Shown one piece after another: positions 9,414-20,433 of a stretch of DNA of 34,597 bases. How positions within the stretch are numbered: the stretch's first letter is position 1; every line of letters begins with the position of its first letter. The stretch comes from Rubrivivax sp. (GTDB lineage: Bacteria; Pseudomonadota; Gammaproteobacteria; Burkholderiales; Burkholderiaceae_C). The position numbers and the translations under genes are program-made. The notes under the pieces are model-generated. The model made no database searches. It was not told where the DNA came from and worked only from the letters and a program-made list of their open reading frames with translations. Where the stretch lies: contig JAIXZR010000097.1 in NCBI GenBank assembly GCA_027489455.1, positions 1 to 34,597 on the forward strand, written 5' to 3'.

Positions 9414-11407
9414 CGGCCAGTGGACGACGCCATCGCGCCCAGGCTAGCGCCGCTGGCGGCGCCGCGGGTGGCGCGCACGCGGTAGCGTCGATCGGTGACG
9501 GCCCACATGCCACCCAGGCCCATGAAGAGGCAGCCGACCCAGATCCAGGCCACGAAGGGCTTGACCCAGATGCGTACCAGCCACTTGTCGCCGGCAATCG
9601 GCTCGCCCAGCTGCACGTACAGGTCGCCGTGGATGCGGCTGTCGATGGCGGCTTCCGTCATCGGGTTGCGCTGCACCTTGTAGACCCGCTTCTCGGGGTA
9701 CATGTCGGAAATCTGTCGGCCGTCGCGCGTGACCACCAGGTGGCCTCGTATGGCCTCGTAGTTGGGCCCGCGCACGGGCTGGCTGCCCATGTAGGTGAAG
9801 GTGTAGCCATTGACGGTGGTGCTGTCGCCTGGCGACATCGCGACGTCACGCTCGATGTCGTAGGTGCCCACCATGGTGACGCCGAAGACGAACACCGCCA
9901 CACCCACGTGCGCCACCATCATGCCCACCGTGGCGCGCGGCACCTGCGCCAGGCGGTGCAGCACGTTGGCCTGCATGCCGCCGGCGGGCTTCACGCGTTC
10001 CCAGAGCTCGGTGAGCACGGTGTAGAGGATCCAGTAGGCCATCAGCAGGCCCAGCACCGATCCGAAGGTGATGGTGCCGCCGATCCACGCGGTCAGGGCC
10101 GCGCTCACCACCGTCACGCCGGCGGCCCAGCGCAGGCGCAGGGCCAGCGCGGGTACCTCGTCGTTCTTCCAGCGCGCCAGCGGCCCGATGCCCATGAAGA
10201 ACACCAGCACGGCCATGATCGGCACGAACACGGCGTCGAAGTAGGGCGCGCCGACGCTGATCTTGCCCAGGCCCAGCGCGTCCAGGATCAGCGGGTACAG
10301 CGTGCCCAGCATCACGGCCAGCATCGCCACCACCAGCAGCACGTTGTTGGCCAGCAGCATGCTTTCGCGCGACAGGCTGGCAAAGCGCGCGCCCAGGCCC
10401 ACCGTGGGCGCACGCCATGCGTACAGCGCCAGCGCGGCGCACACCGTGATGGCCATCATCACCAGGATGAAGGCGCCGCGGGTGGGATCGGAAGCGAAGG
10501 AATGTACCGACGTGATCACGCCCGAGCGCACGAGGAAGGTGCCCAGCAATGCCAGCGAGTAGCCCATGAGGGCCAGCAGCACCGTCCAGCTCTTGAAACT
10601 GCCGCGCTTTTCCGTCACGGCCAGCGAATGGATCAGCGCCGTGGCCACGAGCCAGGGCATGAACGAGGCGTTCTCCACCGCGTCCCAGAACCACCAGCCG
10701 CCCCAGCCCAGCTCGTAATACGCCCACCAGCTGCCCAGCGCGATGCCGAAAGTCAGGAAGGCCCAGGCCACCGTCGTCCACGGGCGCGACCAGCGCGCCC
10801 ACTGCGAATCGAGGTTGCCGCCGATGAGCGCGGCGACCGCGAACGAGAACGCCACCGACATGCCCACGTAGCCCATGTACAGCATGGGCGGGTGGAAGAT
10901 CATCCCCGGGTCCTGCAGCTGCGGGTTCAGGTCGCGGCCGTCGGCGGGCACCGGGAACAGGCGGTCGAAGGGGTTGGACGTGAACAGCACGAAGAGCAGG
11001 AAGCTCAGCGTCAGCAGCCCCATCACCGCCAGGATGCGCGCCAGCACGGGCTGCGGCAGGTTCTTGCTGAAGGTGGCCACGGCCCAGGCCCAGCCGGCCT
11101 GCATCAGCAGCCACAGCAGCAGGCTGCCTTCATGGCTGCCCCACGAGGCTGCGATGCGGTACATCACCGGGAGCGCGCTGTTGGAGTGCGAAGCCACGTT
11201 CAGCAGCGAAAAATCGTTGCGCACGAAGCTCAGGATCAGGCAGCCGTAGGCAAAGACGATCAGCCCGAGCAGCAGGTGCGTGGTGGGGCGCGCCAGGGCC
11301 ATCCAGTCGGCCCGGCCGCGCTGGGCGCCGATCAGTGGCAGCGTGCCCAGCACGAGGGTCACGCCCACTGCCAGCCACAGGGCAAAGTGTCCGAGTTCGG
11401 CGATCAT
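9410..11407 (-). CDS. ccmF: Cytochrome c heme lyase subunit CcmF
   Basis: CcmF is the large integral-membrane heme handler and ligase of System I. The 665-residue length matches the family. The periplasmic tryptophan-rich WWD motif is intact ([19 protein letters not shown], residues 234-252). The flanking conserved blocks are also visible: HEGSLLLW near residue 92, [17 protein letters not shown] near 175 and [22 protein letters not shown] from 141. More than ten hydrophobic segments are spread along the protein, and the C-terminal periplasmic domain (about 510-610, [18 protein letters not shown]) is present. It overlaps ccmE by 4 nt at 11404-11407. Confidence 0.97.
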   Translation of the reverse strand: MIAELGHFALWLAVGVTLVLGTLPLIGAQRGRADWMALARPTTHLLLGLIVFAYGCLILSFVRNDFSLLNVASHSNSALPVMYRIAASWGSHEGSLLLWLLMQAGWAWAVATFSKNLPQPVLARILAVMGLLTLSFLLFVLFTSNPFDRLFPVPADGRDLNPQLQDPGMIFHPPMLYMGYVGMSVAFSFAVAALIGGNLDSQWARWSRPWTTVAWAFLTFGIALGSWWAYYELGWGGWWFWDAVENASFMPWLVATALIHSLAVTEKRGSFKSWTVLLALMGYSLALLGTFLVRSGVITSVHSFASDPTRGAFILVMMAITVCAALALYAWRAPTVGLGARFASLSRESMLLANNVLLVVAMLAVMLGTLYPLILDALGLGKISVGAPYFDAVFVPIMAVLVFFMGIGPLARWKNDEVPALALRLRWAAGVTVVSAALTAWIGGTITFGSVLGLLMAYWILYTVLTELWERVKPAGGMQANVLHRLAQVPRATVGMMVAHVGVAVFVFGVTMVGTYDIERDVAMSPGDSTTVNGYTFTYMGSQPVRGPNYEAIRGHLVVTRDGRQISDMYPEKRVYKVQRNPMTEAAIDSRIHGDLYVQLGEPIAGDKWLVRIWVKPFVAWIWVGCLFMGLGGMWAVTDRRYRVRATRGAASGASLGAMASSTGR

Positions 11408-11877
11408 GGTTGCTTCTCCGCGGTGCCTTGCTGGACCAGCGACTGGTCCAGCCGGCTCTGGCCCTTCTGCGCGCGCTGCAGCGCGTCAGCCGCCTCCGGC
11501 GGCATGTAGTTCTCGTCGTGCTTGGCCAGCACCTCGCGCGCCACGAACACGCCGTCCTTCAGCTGGCCCTGGGCGACCACGCCTTTGCCTTCCTGGAACA
11601 GGTCGGGCAGGATGCCTTCATAGCGCACCGGCACCGTCTTGGCGGTGTCGGTGACGACGAAGTTCACCTTCAGGCCCTCGCGCTGCACCGATCCGGCTTC
11701 CACCAGGCCGCCGACGCGGAAGGTGCGGTTGGTCGGCGCTTCCTGGGCCGCGACCTGGGTGGGCGAGTAGAAGAACACCATGTTGCTCTGGAACGCATTG
11801 AGCACCAATGCCACCGTGATGCCCGCGGCCGACAGCAGGCCGCCAACCAGGGCCAGGCGTTTGTGTCTTGGTTTCAT
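11404..11877 (-). CDS. ccmE: Heme chaperone CcmE
   Basis: CcmE covalently binds heme in the periplasm and passes it to CcmF. I chose the ATG at 11877, giving 157 residues, because it begins with the family's basic N terminus (MKPRHKRL) and a membrane anchor (residues 8-27), and because it overlaps the ccmD stop. The frame stays open further upstream but has no family resemblance there. The OB-fold core has [13 protein letters not shown] (54-66) and YEGILPDLF (86-94). The heme-attachment motif is HDENY with His120 and Tyr124. This is the standard His-type CcmE, not the rare Cys-type. Confidence 0.95.
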   Translation of the reverse strand: MKPRHKRLALVGGLLSAAGITVALVLNAFQSNMVFFYSPTQVAAQEAPTNRTFRVGGLVEAGSVQREGLKVNFVVTDTAKTVPVRYEGILPDLFQEGKGVVAQGQLKDGVFVAREVLAKHDENYMPPEAADALQRAQKGQSRLDQSLVQQGTAEKQP

Positions 11878-12065
11878 GTCTCGTCCTCGGGATGGTCGGT
11901 TTGCCGGGCCGCGTCGCGCAGCGCCTGGCGGTGGCGCTGGCGTGCCAGCAGGGGCTCGGCCAGCATCAGTGCCAGCGTCACGATGTAGGAGCCCCAGACA
12001 TAGAACCAGTAGCCCCCCATGTGGAAGAACTCTGCCGCACTGCCCCAGTTCGCGCCCCAGCTCAT
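11874..12065 (-). CDS. ccmD: Heme exporter protein CcmD (small membrane subunit)
   Basis: CcmD is the small one-helix protein that stabilises the CcmABC-CcmE complex and helps release holo-CcmE. The protein is 63 residues from the ATG at 12065, which overlaps the ccmC stop. It has a single membrane segment (residues 17-38, [19 protein letters not shown]), where the YxFYVWxSY pattern is diagnostic for the family. A charged helical tail follows ([17 protein letters not shown]). Its position between ccmC and ccmE and its 4-nt overlaps on both sides support the call. Confidence 0.92.
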   Translation of the reverse strand: MSWGANWGSAAEFFHMGGYWFYVWGSYIVTLALMLAEPLLARQRHRQALRDAARQTDHPEDET

Positions 12066-12808
12066 GCCTTGATTCTCCCGCGGACGAGCTCGGCCACCCA
12101 CCCGGCATGGGCTTCACGCTCGATGATGTGGGCCCGTGTGCGCATGAACACCACCGCGAAGGCGTAAGCCCAGAAGGCGATGGTCATCAGCAGCATGGCC
12201 GTCAGCATGGTGCTGGCCATTTTGGGTGCCGCGGTCAGGCTGACGCTGGCGCCCTGGTGCAGGGTGTTCCACCACTTCACCGAGAAGTAGATGATGGGCA
12301 CGTTGATGCTGCCCACCACCGCCAGCAGCGCGCTGGCGGCGTCGGCGCGGCGCCGGTCGTCGATGGCGTTGACCAGGGCGATGTAGCCCAGGTACAGGAA
12401 GAGCAGGATCAGCTCGGTCGTCAGCCGCGCGTCCCAGACCCAGTAGGTGCCCCAGGTCGGCCGGCCCCACAGCGCGCCCGTCCAAAGCGCCAGGAAGGTG
12501 AACATGGCCCCAGTGGGCGCCAGGCTCTGCGCCACCATCGATGCCAGGCGTGCCTTGAAGGCCCAGCCAATGGCGGCCCAGAAAGCCATCACCAGGTACA
12601 GCAGCATCGACATCCAGGCCGCCGGCACGTGGATGAAGATGATGCGGTAGGCGTCACCCTGCGTGCGGTCGGTGGGCGCGACGAAGAACCCCATGAACAG
12701 CCCCACGGCCGTGAAGCCCAGGGCCACGGCCCAGCACAGGGGCACGAGCCAGCGCGTCAGTGCGTAGAAGCGCGGCGGTGATGCAAAGCTGAAAAAGCGC
12801 AAGGGCAC
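12062..12808 (-). CDS. ccmC: Heme exporter/handling protein CcmC
   Basis: CcmC is the inner-membrane heme handling protein that loads heme onto CcmE. It is 248 residues long with six hydrophobic segments. The tryptophan-rich WWD motif is intact ([17 protein letters not shown], residues 114-130), and the two expected axial histidines are present: His60 ([13 protein letters not shown]) and His184 (NTLHQGAS). The start is GTG at 12808. It lies 78 bp downstream of the ccmB stop, the only sizeable gap in the ccm operon. Confidence 0.95.
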   Translation of the reverse strand: MPLRFFSFASPPRFYALTRWLVPLCWAVALGFTAVGLFMGFFVAPTDRTQGDAYRIIFIHVPAAWMSMLLYLVMAFWAAIGWAFKARLASMVAQSLAPTGAMFTFLALWTGALWGRPTWGTYWVWDARLTTELILLFLYLGYIALVNAIDDRRRADAASALLAVVGSINVPIIYFSVKWWNTLHQGASVSLTAAPKMASTMLTAMLLMTIAFWAYAFAVVFMRTRAHIIEREAHAGWVAELVRGRIKA

Positions 12809-12846
12809 GGCAGGCTCGGTCGGGCGTGGGTGGCAGGGGCGTCTAG

Positions 12847-12864
12847 GGCCGGGTTCGGCCTTTT
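12847..12864 (+). terminator. Hairpin plus T-run on the plus strand inside the ccmB-ccmC gap (antisense to the operon)
   Basis: A perfect 5-bp stem GGCCG/CGGCC with loop GGTT is followed directly by TTTT on the plus strand (12861-12864). It has the form of a short intrinsic terminator, but it faces against the ccm genes and no plus-strand gene precedes it nearby. On the minus strand the same stem lacks a following U-run. It could stop antisense transcription, act as an mRNA processing structure between ccmB and ccmC, or be fortuitous. Confidence 0.3.
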
Positions 12865-12886
12865 GGCGCGGATGCTGACAGAGCCG

Positions 12887-13555
12887 TCATTCTGTCGAAA
12901 TGCGTAGGGCTGCGGCCGTGGCCAGCGGCGCGCCGACGGTGGTGGCCACCAGCAGCGCCCCGAGCAGCGAGAAGTGCCCGGATGCCGACAGGCCCGCTTC
13001 CACCATGCCGACCGCGCCGGCACCGAAGATCAGCGCCGGCGTGGCCAGCGGCAGCACCACCAGGATCAGCAGCATGCCGCCGCTGCGCAGCCCCAGCGTC
13101 AGCGCCGCGCCCAGGGCGCCCAGCAGGCTGAGGATGGGCGTGCCCAGCAGCAGGCTGGCCAGCAGGGCCAGCAGCGCGGGCGTGGACAGGTTGAAAGCCA
13201 GCCCGGCCAGCGGCGTGGCCACGATCAACGGCAGCCCCGTCAGCAGCCAGTGCGCCGTGCACTTGGCCGCGGCCACGGCCACGGCCGAGGCGGGCGCCAG
13301 CAGCATCTGCTCCAGCGACCCGTCGGCCATGTCGCCTGCGAACAGCTGGTTCACCGACAGCATCGACGCCAGCAGCGCGCAGACCCAGACGATGCCCGGT
13401 GCGATCTCCCGCAGCGTCTTGGGCTCCGGCCCCACGCCCAGAGGGAAGAGGCTGAGCGCGACCAGGAAGAAGGCCAGCGGCAGCAGTGCGTCGATCCGCC
13501 GGCGCGACGCCAGACGCAGATCGCGCATCAGCACGCACCAGAACACCTGCCTCAT
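12887..13555 (-). CDS. ccmB: Heme ABC exporter permease CcmB
   Basis: CcmB is the membrane subunit of the CcmAB ABC transporter, whose ATP hydrolysis releases holo-CcmE from CcmC/D. I place the start at ATG 13555, giving 222 residues, because this begins the family sequence (MRQVFWCVLMRDLRLASRRR) and overlaps the ccmA stop. The upstream extension of the frame is antisense to ccmA and unlike CcmB. Six hydrophobic segments are visible. The conserved blocks FFLVALSLFPLGVGPE (34-49) and LFAGDMADGSLEQMLLAP (about 70-88) match the family. Confidence 0.94.
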   Translation of the reverse strand: MRQVFWCVLMRDLRLASRRRIDALLPLAFFLVALSLFPLGVGPEPKTLREIAPGIVWVCALLASMLSVNQLFAGDMADGSLEQMLLAPASAVAVAAAKCTAHWLLTGLPLIVATPLAGLAFNLSTPALLALLASLLLGTPILSLLGALGAALTLGLRSGGMLLILVVLPLATPALIFGAGAVGMVEAGLSASGHFSLLGALLVATTVGAPLATAAALRISTE

Positions 13556-14331
13556 GGCGCGGCCGCGGGCGTGGCGGCGCTGCGGCGGCTGGCCGCCGGC
13601 GGCGGGGCATGGGGTTCCAGATCCAGCACTGCCGGTTCCGGCCGGCGCAGGCTCAGCGCCTGGTGGCTGGTGAGGAGCACGGCGCCGCCGCGGGCGGCGT
13701 GGTCTTCCAGCACGCTGTTCAGCGCCTGGATGCCATCGGCGTCCAGCGCGTCGTAGGGCTCGTCCAGCAACCACAGCGGCGCCCGTGCCGACAGCACCAG
13801 CCGCGCCAGCGCCACGCGGCGCCGCTGGCCCTGGCTCAGCGTGCGCACAGCGGCCTGCTGGCGGTGGCCCATGCCCAGGCACTGCAAGGCCGCCTTCAGT
13901 GCAGCCGCATCCGCGGGCAGGCCGTGCAACCGGGCCAGGAACTGCAGGGCCTCGGTAACGGTGAGGTCGTCCTTCAGCGCGTTCTGGTGCCCGACGTAGG
14001 CCCAGAGATGCCGGCCCTCGGCGCCCAGCGCTTGCAGCGTCCGGCCCTGGATCAGCACTTCGCCTTCGGCCGGGCTGGACAGCCCGGCCAGGATGCGCAG
14101 CAGCGTGGTCTTGCCGCGGCCGTTGCGGCCCCGCAGCCAGGTCACGCTGCCGGCGGGTAGCTGCAGGTCCAGGCCCTGAAAGAGCCGCCGGTCGCCGCGC
14201 TCGCCAGCCAGGGCGCGCGTCTGCAGCGGTAGGGCCGAACTCGAGGGCAGGGACAAGGGGCAGGGGCGCGCAGGCAAAGCTACTTCAAGCGCCGAGTGTA
14301 CGGGCGCCCCTGCAGCTGCGTCGGCGGCCAC
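13552..14331 (-). CDS. ccmA: Heme ABC exporter ATP-binding protein CcmA
   Basis: CcmA is the ATPase partner of CcmB. From the GTG at 14331 the protein is 259 residues. Walker A is GRNGRGKTT (68-76), the Q-loop is in YVGHQN (112-117), the ABC signature is LSQGQ (165-169) where many transporters have LSGGQ, Walker B is LWLLDEP (186-192), and the H-loop follows (LLTSHQ). The start is uncertain. The first 35 residues have no counterpart in typical CcmA (about 200-210 residues), and in-frame TTG codons at 14277 and 14256 would give shorter, more typical proteins. The end carries a Pro/Ala-rich extension. Residue numbers here refer to the GTG start. Confidence 0.9.
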   Translation of the reverse strand: MAADAAAGAPVHSALEVALPARPCPLSLPSSSALPLQTRALAGERGDRRLFQGLDLQLPAGSVTWLRGRNGRGKTTLLRILAGLSSPAEGEVLIQGRTLQALGAEGRHLWAYVGHQNALKDDLTVTEALQFLARLHGLPADAAALKAALQCLGMGHRQQAAVRTLSQGQRRRVALARLVLSARAPLWLLDEPYDALDADGIQALNSVLEDHAARGGAVLLTSHQALSLRRPEPAVLDLEPHAPPPAASRRSAATPAAAP

Positions 14332-14338
14332 CGCGCGG

Positions 14339-16402
14339 CTATGCGGCGGCGGGGCCGGCCGCAGCCGCGTCCAGGGTGAACTCGATCACCGTGCCTACGC
14401 CCGGCGCGCTGCGCACGCGCACGTCCCCGCCGTGCAGTTCGACGATCCGCCGTACCAGCGCCAGCCCGATGCCCGTGCCGGGGAAGCGCGGGTCGGGATG
14501 CAGGCGCACGAAGGGCTGGAACAGCCCGGCCGCGCGCGACATGTCGAAGCCGCGGCCGTTGTCGGTGATGCGGTACCAGGTGCCGCGTTCGTCGCGGTGA
14601 CTGTCCACGCGCAAGCGCAGCTGCCGCCCGTCGTCATGCACAACGCCCTGGCTGAACTTGCCGGCGTTGTCCAGCAGGTTCTGCCAGACGATCCCCAGCA
14701 GGCTGGCGTCGCCCTGCGCCACCGGCAAGTCGGCAACTTCGCAGCGCAATGTCCACCCCGGGTTGGCCATCACCAGCAGCGCCCAGCTGCTGCGGGCCAG
14801 CGCCGTCATCTCCACCGGCAGCCGCTGCAGCGGCTGGCGCGTCACCTGGGCCAGCCGGCCCAGCGCCGAGACCATCGCGCTCATGCGCTCACCCGCGCGT
14901 TCGATGTGGTGCGTGTAGGCCAGCGCCTCGCGCGTGTGGCCGGCCTGCACGCGCGCGCGCAGCAGCCCGGTCAGGCCCTGCAGCGCCCTGAGCGGGGCCT
15001 TCAGATCGTGCGACACCGCCTGGGTGAAGTCCTCCAGGCGCTGCTCGGCGCGGGCGCGGGCGCCTCGCGCGTCGTCCAGCGCGCCTTCGGTGCGGCGCAG
15101 CTCGGCCAGCAGGCTGTCGTAGCCCGCGCGCAGCTCGGCGTCGCGGTGCAGTCTGTCGGTGATGTCGTGCAGCAGGCAGAACACCTGCACGCCGTCGCCC
15201 ACGCTGATCTCGTCGGCGCTCAGCAGGCAATCGCGCAGGCTGCCGTCGGCGCTGCGCAGTTGCAGCGGGGCGGCGGTGATTTCGCCCGCGGTGTCCAGCA
15301 CGCCGGCCAGTGTCTGCAGCAGGTCGGGCGGCAGATGTTGTTGCAGGCGTGCCAACGGCTGGTCGATCAGCGCCCCGGCCGGCACGCCCAGCAGGCGGTG
15401 GGCCGCCGGGTTGGCGTCGCGCACGACGGCGCTGCCGCGCTCGACGAGCAGCATCGCTTCGGGGTTCTGGGTGAAGCTGCGTTCGAGCAGGTCCGCAGCC
15501 CGCTGCAGTGCGGCCTCGGTCTGCAGGCGCAGCGCGCGTTCAGCATCGGCCGCGCGTGCGGCCCGTGCACGGCGCTGCAGCGCCCAGGCCAGGCCGGCGA
15601 CGGCCAGGGCAGCCGTCCCGGCTGCGGCCCAGGTCCAGCGCTCACCCTGCACCAGGCGGGCCTGCAGCTGGTGCGCCTGGGCCAGGCTGCGGTGGCTGGG
15701 CAGCCAGCGCAGGCGCAGGGCTTCCAGGCTGCCGTCGGCTTCCAGCAAGTCCAGCGTGGCCTGCACCTGCGCCAGCAAGGCTTCGCGCCCCGGCAGCACG
15801 GCAAAGGCGTAGGTCTGCGCCGCCAGCGGCAGCCGGCTGGCCCGCAGGCGCGGCATCTGGCCGCTGGCGAGCAAAGCGTCGCCATAGGCCTGCAACAGCA
15901 CGGCGGCATCGGCCTGGCCGTCGGCCACGGCCTGCAGTGCATCTTGTGGCGTGTCCGCCAGCACAGCGGGGGCGGGCAGGGCACCCAGCTGCGTGGCCAG
16001 GGTGTCGCGCATGGCTTCGCCTTCCAGCACCGCCAGGCGCAGGCCCTGCAGGCTTTGCGGGCCCTGGGGTTCGGGCAGATCGGCGCGGCGGTACACGCCC
16101 AGCACCGGGCTGGCGTGGCCGCGTGCAAACCGGGCCCAGCCGCGCCGGGCCGCTGTGGGCACCATGGCCACCAGATCGACTTCGCCGGCGCGGAACGCGG
16201 CCTCGGTCGCGGGCCACGGGCGCAGCTGGACGTCCAGCGCCCAGCCCAGGCGCTGGGCCAGCGCGGCCAGCAGGTCGATCTGGAAGCCCTGCGGGCGGCC
16301 CGGCGCCGCCATGGATTCATAGGGTGCGAAGGCTTCATCGCCGCCATAGCGCAGCGGCAATGCAGCGGCGCTCGCAGGTGCAGCGGGGGTGCTGTTGTTC
16401 AC
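14339..16402 (-). CDS. Hybrid sensor histidine kinase: periplasmic solute-binding domain, one TM, PAS, HisKA, HATPase
   Basis: This is a predicted membrane sensor kinase, 687 residues from the GTG at 16402. A family-3 solute-binding-like domain (about residues 12-240) shows GFQIDLLAALAQRLGW and VDLVAMVPTAARR. A single membrane helix (WTWAAAGTAALAVAGLAWAL, 256-275) and a PAS domain (about 306-420) follow. HisKA has the phospho-acceptor His465 in AVSHDLKAPLR, and the HATPase has N-box NLLDNAGKF, DNGRGFD and GTGIGLALV. No hydrophobic signal peptide is visible in any start choice, although ASAAALPL resembles a cleavage site. The frame runs up to 16552, but that would overlap dusA. The stop lies 7 nt before the ccmA GTG, so it may be co-transcribed with the ccm operon. 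No partner response regulator is adjacent, and the ligand is unknown. Confidence 0.8.
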   Translation of the reverse strand: MNNSTPAAPASAAALPLRYGGDEAFAPYESMAAPGRPQGFQIDLLAALAQRLGWALDVQLRPWPATEAAFRAGEVDLVAMVPTAARRGWARFARGHASPVLGVYRRADLPEPQGPQSLQGLRLAVLEGEAMRDTLATQLGALPAPAVLADTPQDALQAVADGQADAAVLLQAYGDALLASGQMPRLRASRLPLAAQTYAFAVLPGREALLAQVQATLDLLEADGSLEALRLRWLPSHRSLAQAHQLQARLVQGERWTWAAAGTAALAVAGLAWALQRRARAARAADAERALRLQTEAALQRAADLLERSFTQNPEAMLLVERGSAVVRDANPAAHRLLGVPAGALIDQPLARLQQHLPPDLLQTLAGVLDTAGEITAAPLQLRSADGSLRDCLLSADEISVGDGVQVFCLLHDITDRLHRDAELRAGYDSLLAELRRTEGALDDARGARARAEQRLEDFTQAVSHDLKAPLRALQGLTGLLRARVQAGHTREALAYTHHIERAGERMSAMVSALGRLAQVTRQPLQRLPVEMTALARSSWALLVMANPGWTLRCEVADLPVAQGDASLLGIVWQNLLDNAGKFSQGVVHDDGRQLRLRVDSHRDERGTWYRITDNGRGFDMSRAAGLFQPFVRLHPDPRFPGTGIGLALVRRIVELHGGDVRVRSAPGVGTVIEFTLDAAAAGPAAA

Positions 16403-16550
16403 GAAGTTCGGTGGGGCAGGTGGCCGAGCCGGCGGGTGATGGTAAGCAGTGGCCGTGGGCGCGGGCGGGCATTGGGTACGATCGCGCCGCGCGCCAGGGC
16501 ATCGGCCCCCCCACCGCGCGCCCCTGCCACTGCCGGCGCGCCGCCTGCCC

Positions 16551-17608
16551 ATGACCCTGCTTCCCGATCCCGCCTTCGCCCCTGCGCCCGCCGCCAGATG
16601 GCGGCTGGCCGTCGCGCCGATGATGGACTGGACGGACCGCCACTGCCGCTATTTCCACCGGCTGATCACGCGCCATACCCGGCTCTACACCGAGATGGTG
16701 ACCACCGGCGCGCTGCTGCACGGCGACGTGCCCCGCCACCTGGACTTCAACCCCGAGGAGCACCCCGTCGCGCTGCAGCTGGGCGGCAGCGAGCCGGCCG
16801 ATCTGGCCGCCTGCGCCCGGCTGGCGCAGCAGTGGGGCTACGACGAAGTCAACCTCAACTGCGGCTGCCCCAGCCCGCGGGTGCAGCGCGGCGCCTTCGG
16901 TGCCTGCCTGATGAGCGAAGCCGCCCTGGTGGGCGACAGCGTGGCCGCGATGCGCGATGCCTGCAGCCTGCCGGTGACGGTGAAGCACCGCATCGGCGTG
17001 GACCGGCAGGACAGCTACGACTTCGTGCGCGATTTCGTCGGCACCGTGGCCCGGCGCGGCGGCTGCCGGGTGTTCATCGTCCATGCGCGCAGCGCCTGGC
17101 TGGAAGGCCTGAGCCCGAAGGAAAACCGCGAGCTGCCGCCGCTGCGCTACGACTTCGTGGCGCGGCTGAAGGCTGACTTCCCCGACCTGTGCTTCGTGCT
17201 GAACGGGGGCGTTGCCGGCGACGAGCAGATCGCCGCCCATCTGGCGGCCGTCGACGGCGTGATGGTCGGCCGCCACGCCTACCACGAGCCCTGGTCGATG
17301 GTCGACTGGGACCCCCGCTTCTTCGGCACCCCGGCGCCTGTGGCTTCGCGCGAGGCCCTGGAAGACGCCATGCTGGGCTATCTGTCGCGCCTGCAGGCCA
17401 GCGGGCAGCCCTGGGCCCCTGCGGCGCGGCACATGCTGGGGCTGTGGAACGGCACGCCCGGCGCCCGCCGCTGGCGCCAGGTGTGGTCGGATCACCGACT
17501 CAAGCTCTTGCCGGTGCCGGATCTGGCCCGGCAGGCCACCCAGGCCCGGATGGCGCAAGGCGGCGCTGCGGGCAGCCCGACCCCTGTGCCTGCCCTGGAG
17601 ACATCGGC

Positions 17609-17612
<4 letters not shown>
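16551..17612 (+). CDS. dusA: tRNA-dihydrouridine(20/20a) synthase DusA
   Basis: DusA is an FMN enzyme that reduces U20/U20a in the D-loop of tRNA. I place the start at ATG 16551, giving 353 residues. The frame is open further upstream without family resemblance. DusA-specific text is clear: VAPMMDWTDRHCRYFHRL (21-38), LYTEMVTTGALLHGD (45-59), HPVALQLGGS (71-80) and NLNCGCPSPRVQ, with the catalytic Cys106 in GCP. The flavin-binding VLNGGVAG and MVGRHAYHEPW segments lie in the second half, followed by the helical tRNA-binding domain. A possible -10 box (TACGAT, 16477-16482) lies upstream, but I see no clear -35. The stop overlaps the mtnP start by 4 nt, placing a tRNA-modification gene at the head of a methylthioadenosine pathway operon. 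Confidence 0.93.
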
Positions 17613-18511
<899 letters not shown>

Positions 18512-18536
18512 AGCCCCACGCGCAAGGGCAGACCCG

Positions 18537-19648
<1,112 letters not shown>

Positions 19649-19652
<4 letters not shown>

Positions 19653-20359
19653 CGCCCCTGCGCCCGCAAGACGATCTGCCGCTGCGCCAGGCGCTGGTCG
19701 CCACCGCGCGGCAGCTGGACGCGCAGGGCCTGAACCGCGGCAGCACCGGCAACCTGAGCGTGCGCGCTGCGGTGCAGCCGGGGGCAGCGGCAGCAGCCGG
19801 CGCCTTCTGGGTCACGCCCACCGGGATGCCGGCGGGCGAGATGACGGCCGACGACCTGGTGCTGATGAGCCTGCAGGGCGATGCCGATGGCCAGGTGCTG
19901 GCCGGCGCCTGGGCGCCTTCCACCGAATGGCCCTTCCACCGGGCCATCTACGCGGCCCGGCCCGATCTGCAGGCGGTGGTGCACCTGCACTCGCCCCACG
20001 CCACGGCCCTGGCCTGCCTGCGGCGCGGGCTGCCGGCCTTCCACTACATGGTGGCGGTGGCTGGTGGCGACAGCGTCCCGTGCACGCCCTACCACCTGTT
20101 CGGCACGCAGGCGCTGTCACTGGCCGTGGCCGATGCCTTCCGTGACCGCCACGCCTGCCTGATGGCCAACCACGGGCTGGTGGCCGCAGGCCGGTCGCTG
20201 GCCCATGCGGCCAAGGTGGCGGTGGAGATCGAGGCGCTGTGCGGCATCTACCTGCAGGCCCTGGCGGTGGGTGAGCCGATCCTGCTGTCCGGCGCCCAGA
20301 TGGCGGAGGTGATCGAGCGCTTCCGCAGCTACGGCGCGGCGCGGCGCGCAGGGGCGTGA
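19649..20359 (+). CDS. ald2: FucA-like class II aldolase, probable 5-methylthioribulose-1-phosphate aldolase (Ald2 type)
   Basis: This 236-residue protein starts with GTG 19649 and belongs to the class II aldolase/adducin fold. The residues of E. coli L-fuculose-1-phosphate aldolase align with identical spacing: catalytic Glu93 in STEWPFH (FucA Glu73) and zinc ligands His112, His114 and His175 (FucA His92, His94, His155). Tyr133 (FHYMVAVAGG) and Phe151 (FGT) correspond to FucA Tyr113 and Phe131. Late Tyr228 (FRSYG) resembles FucA Tyr209. Directly after mtnP-mtnA, the best reading is the aldolase of the DHAP shunt described in Rhodospirillum rubrum and some pathogenic E. coli. It splits methylthioribulose-1-phosphate into DHAP and methylthioacetaldehyde. 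The alternative, the dehydratase MtnB, shares the fold, but the FucA-like SEWxFH and HYM-AGG motifs argue against it. The gene symbol is by context. Confidence 0.8.
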
Positions 20360-20376
20360 CGCTGCCCCGCCCGGGC

Positions 20377-20403
20377 TCAAGCTGGCGTCAAGGCTGCCGA
20401 TAA
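20377..20403 (+). promoter_or_regulatory. Sigma-28 (FliA)-type promoter
   Basis: The sequence reads TCAAGCTG, 11 nt, GCCGATAA. The -10 element (20396-20403) matches the sigma-28 consensus GCCGATAA exactly. The -35 element (20377-20384) shares AAG and a T with the enterobacterial TAAAGTTT, and its first five bases fit the TCAAG form common in Pseudomonas and betaproteobacteria. The 11-nt spacer is the standard one. It lies 31 nt upstream of the TTG start of the receiver/TPR gene and downstream of the aldolase stop, so it drives only the former. Confidence 0.65.
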
Positions 20404-20433
20404 AGCGATCTGCGTTGCCCGCAGGTCCTCCCT

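Noticed and set aside
16403..16552. Start of the sensor kinase at ATG 16552
   Set aside because: It would overlap the dusA start, and the added residues are Arg/Pro-rich with no signal peptide or domain similarity.
14432..17176. Long plus-strand open frame opposite the sensor kinase and running into dusA
   Set aside because: The composition is that of a shadow frame, and it conflicts with the well-supported kinase domains and with dusA in its own frame.
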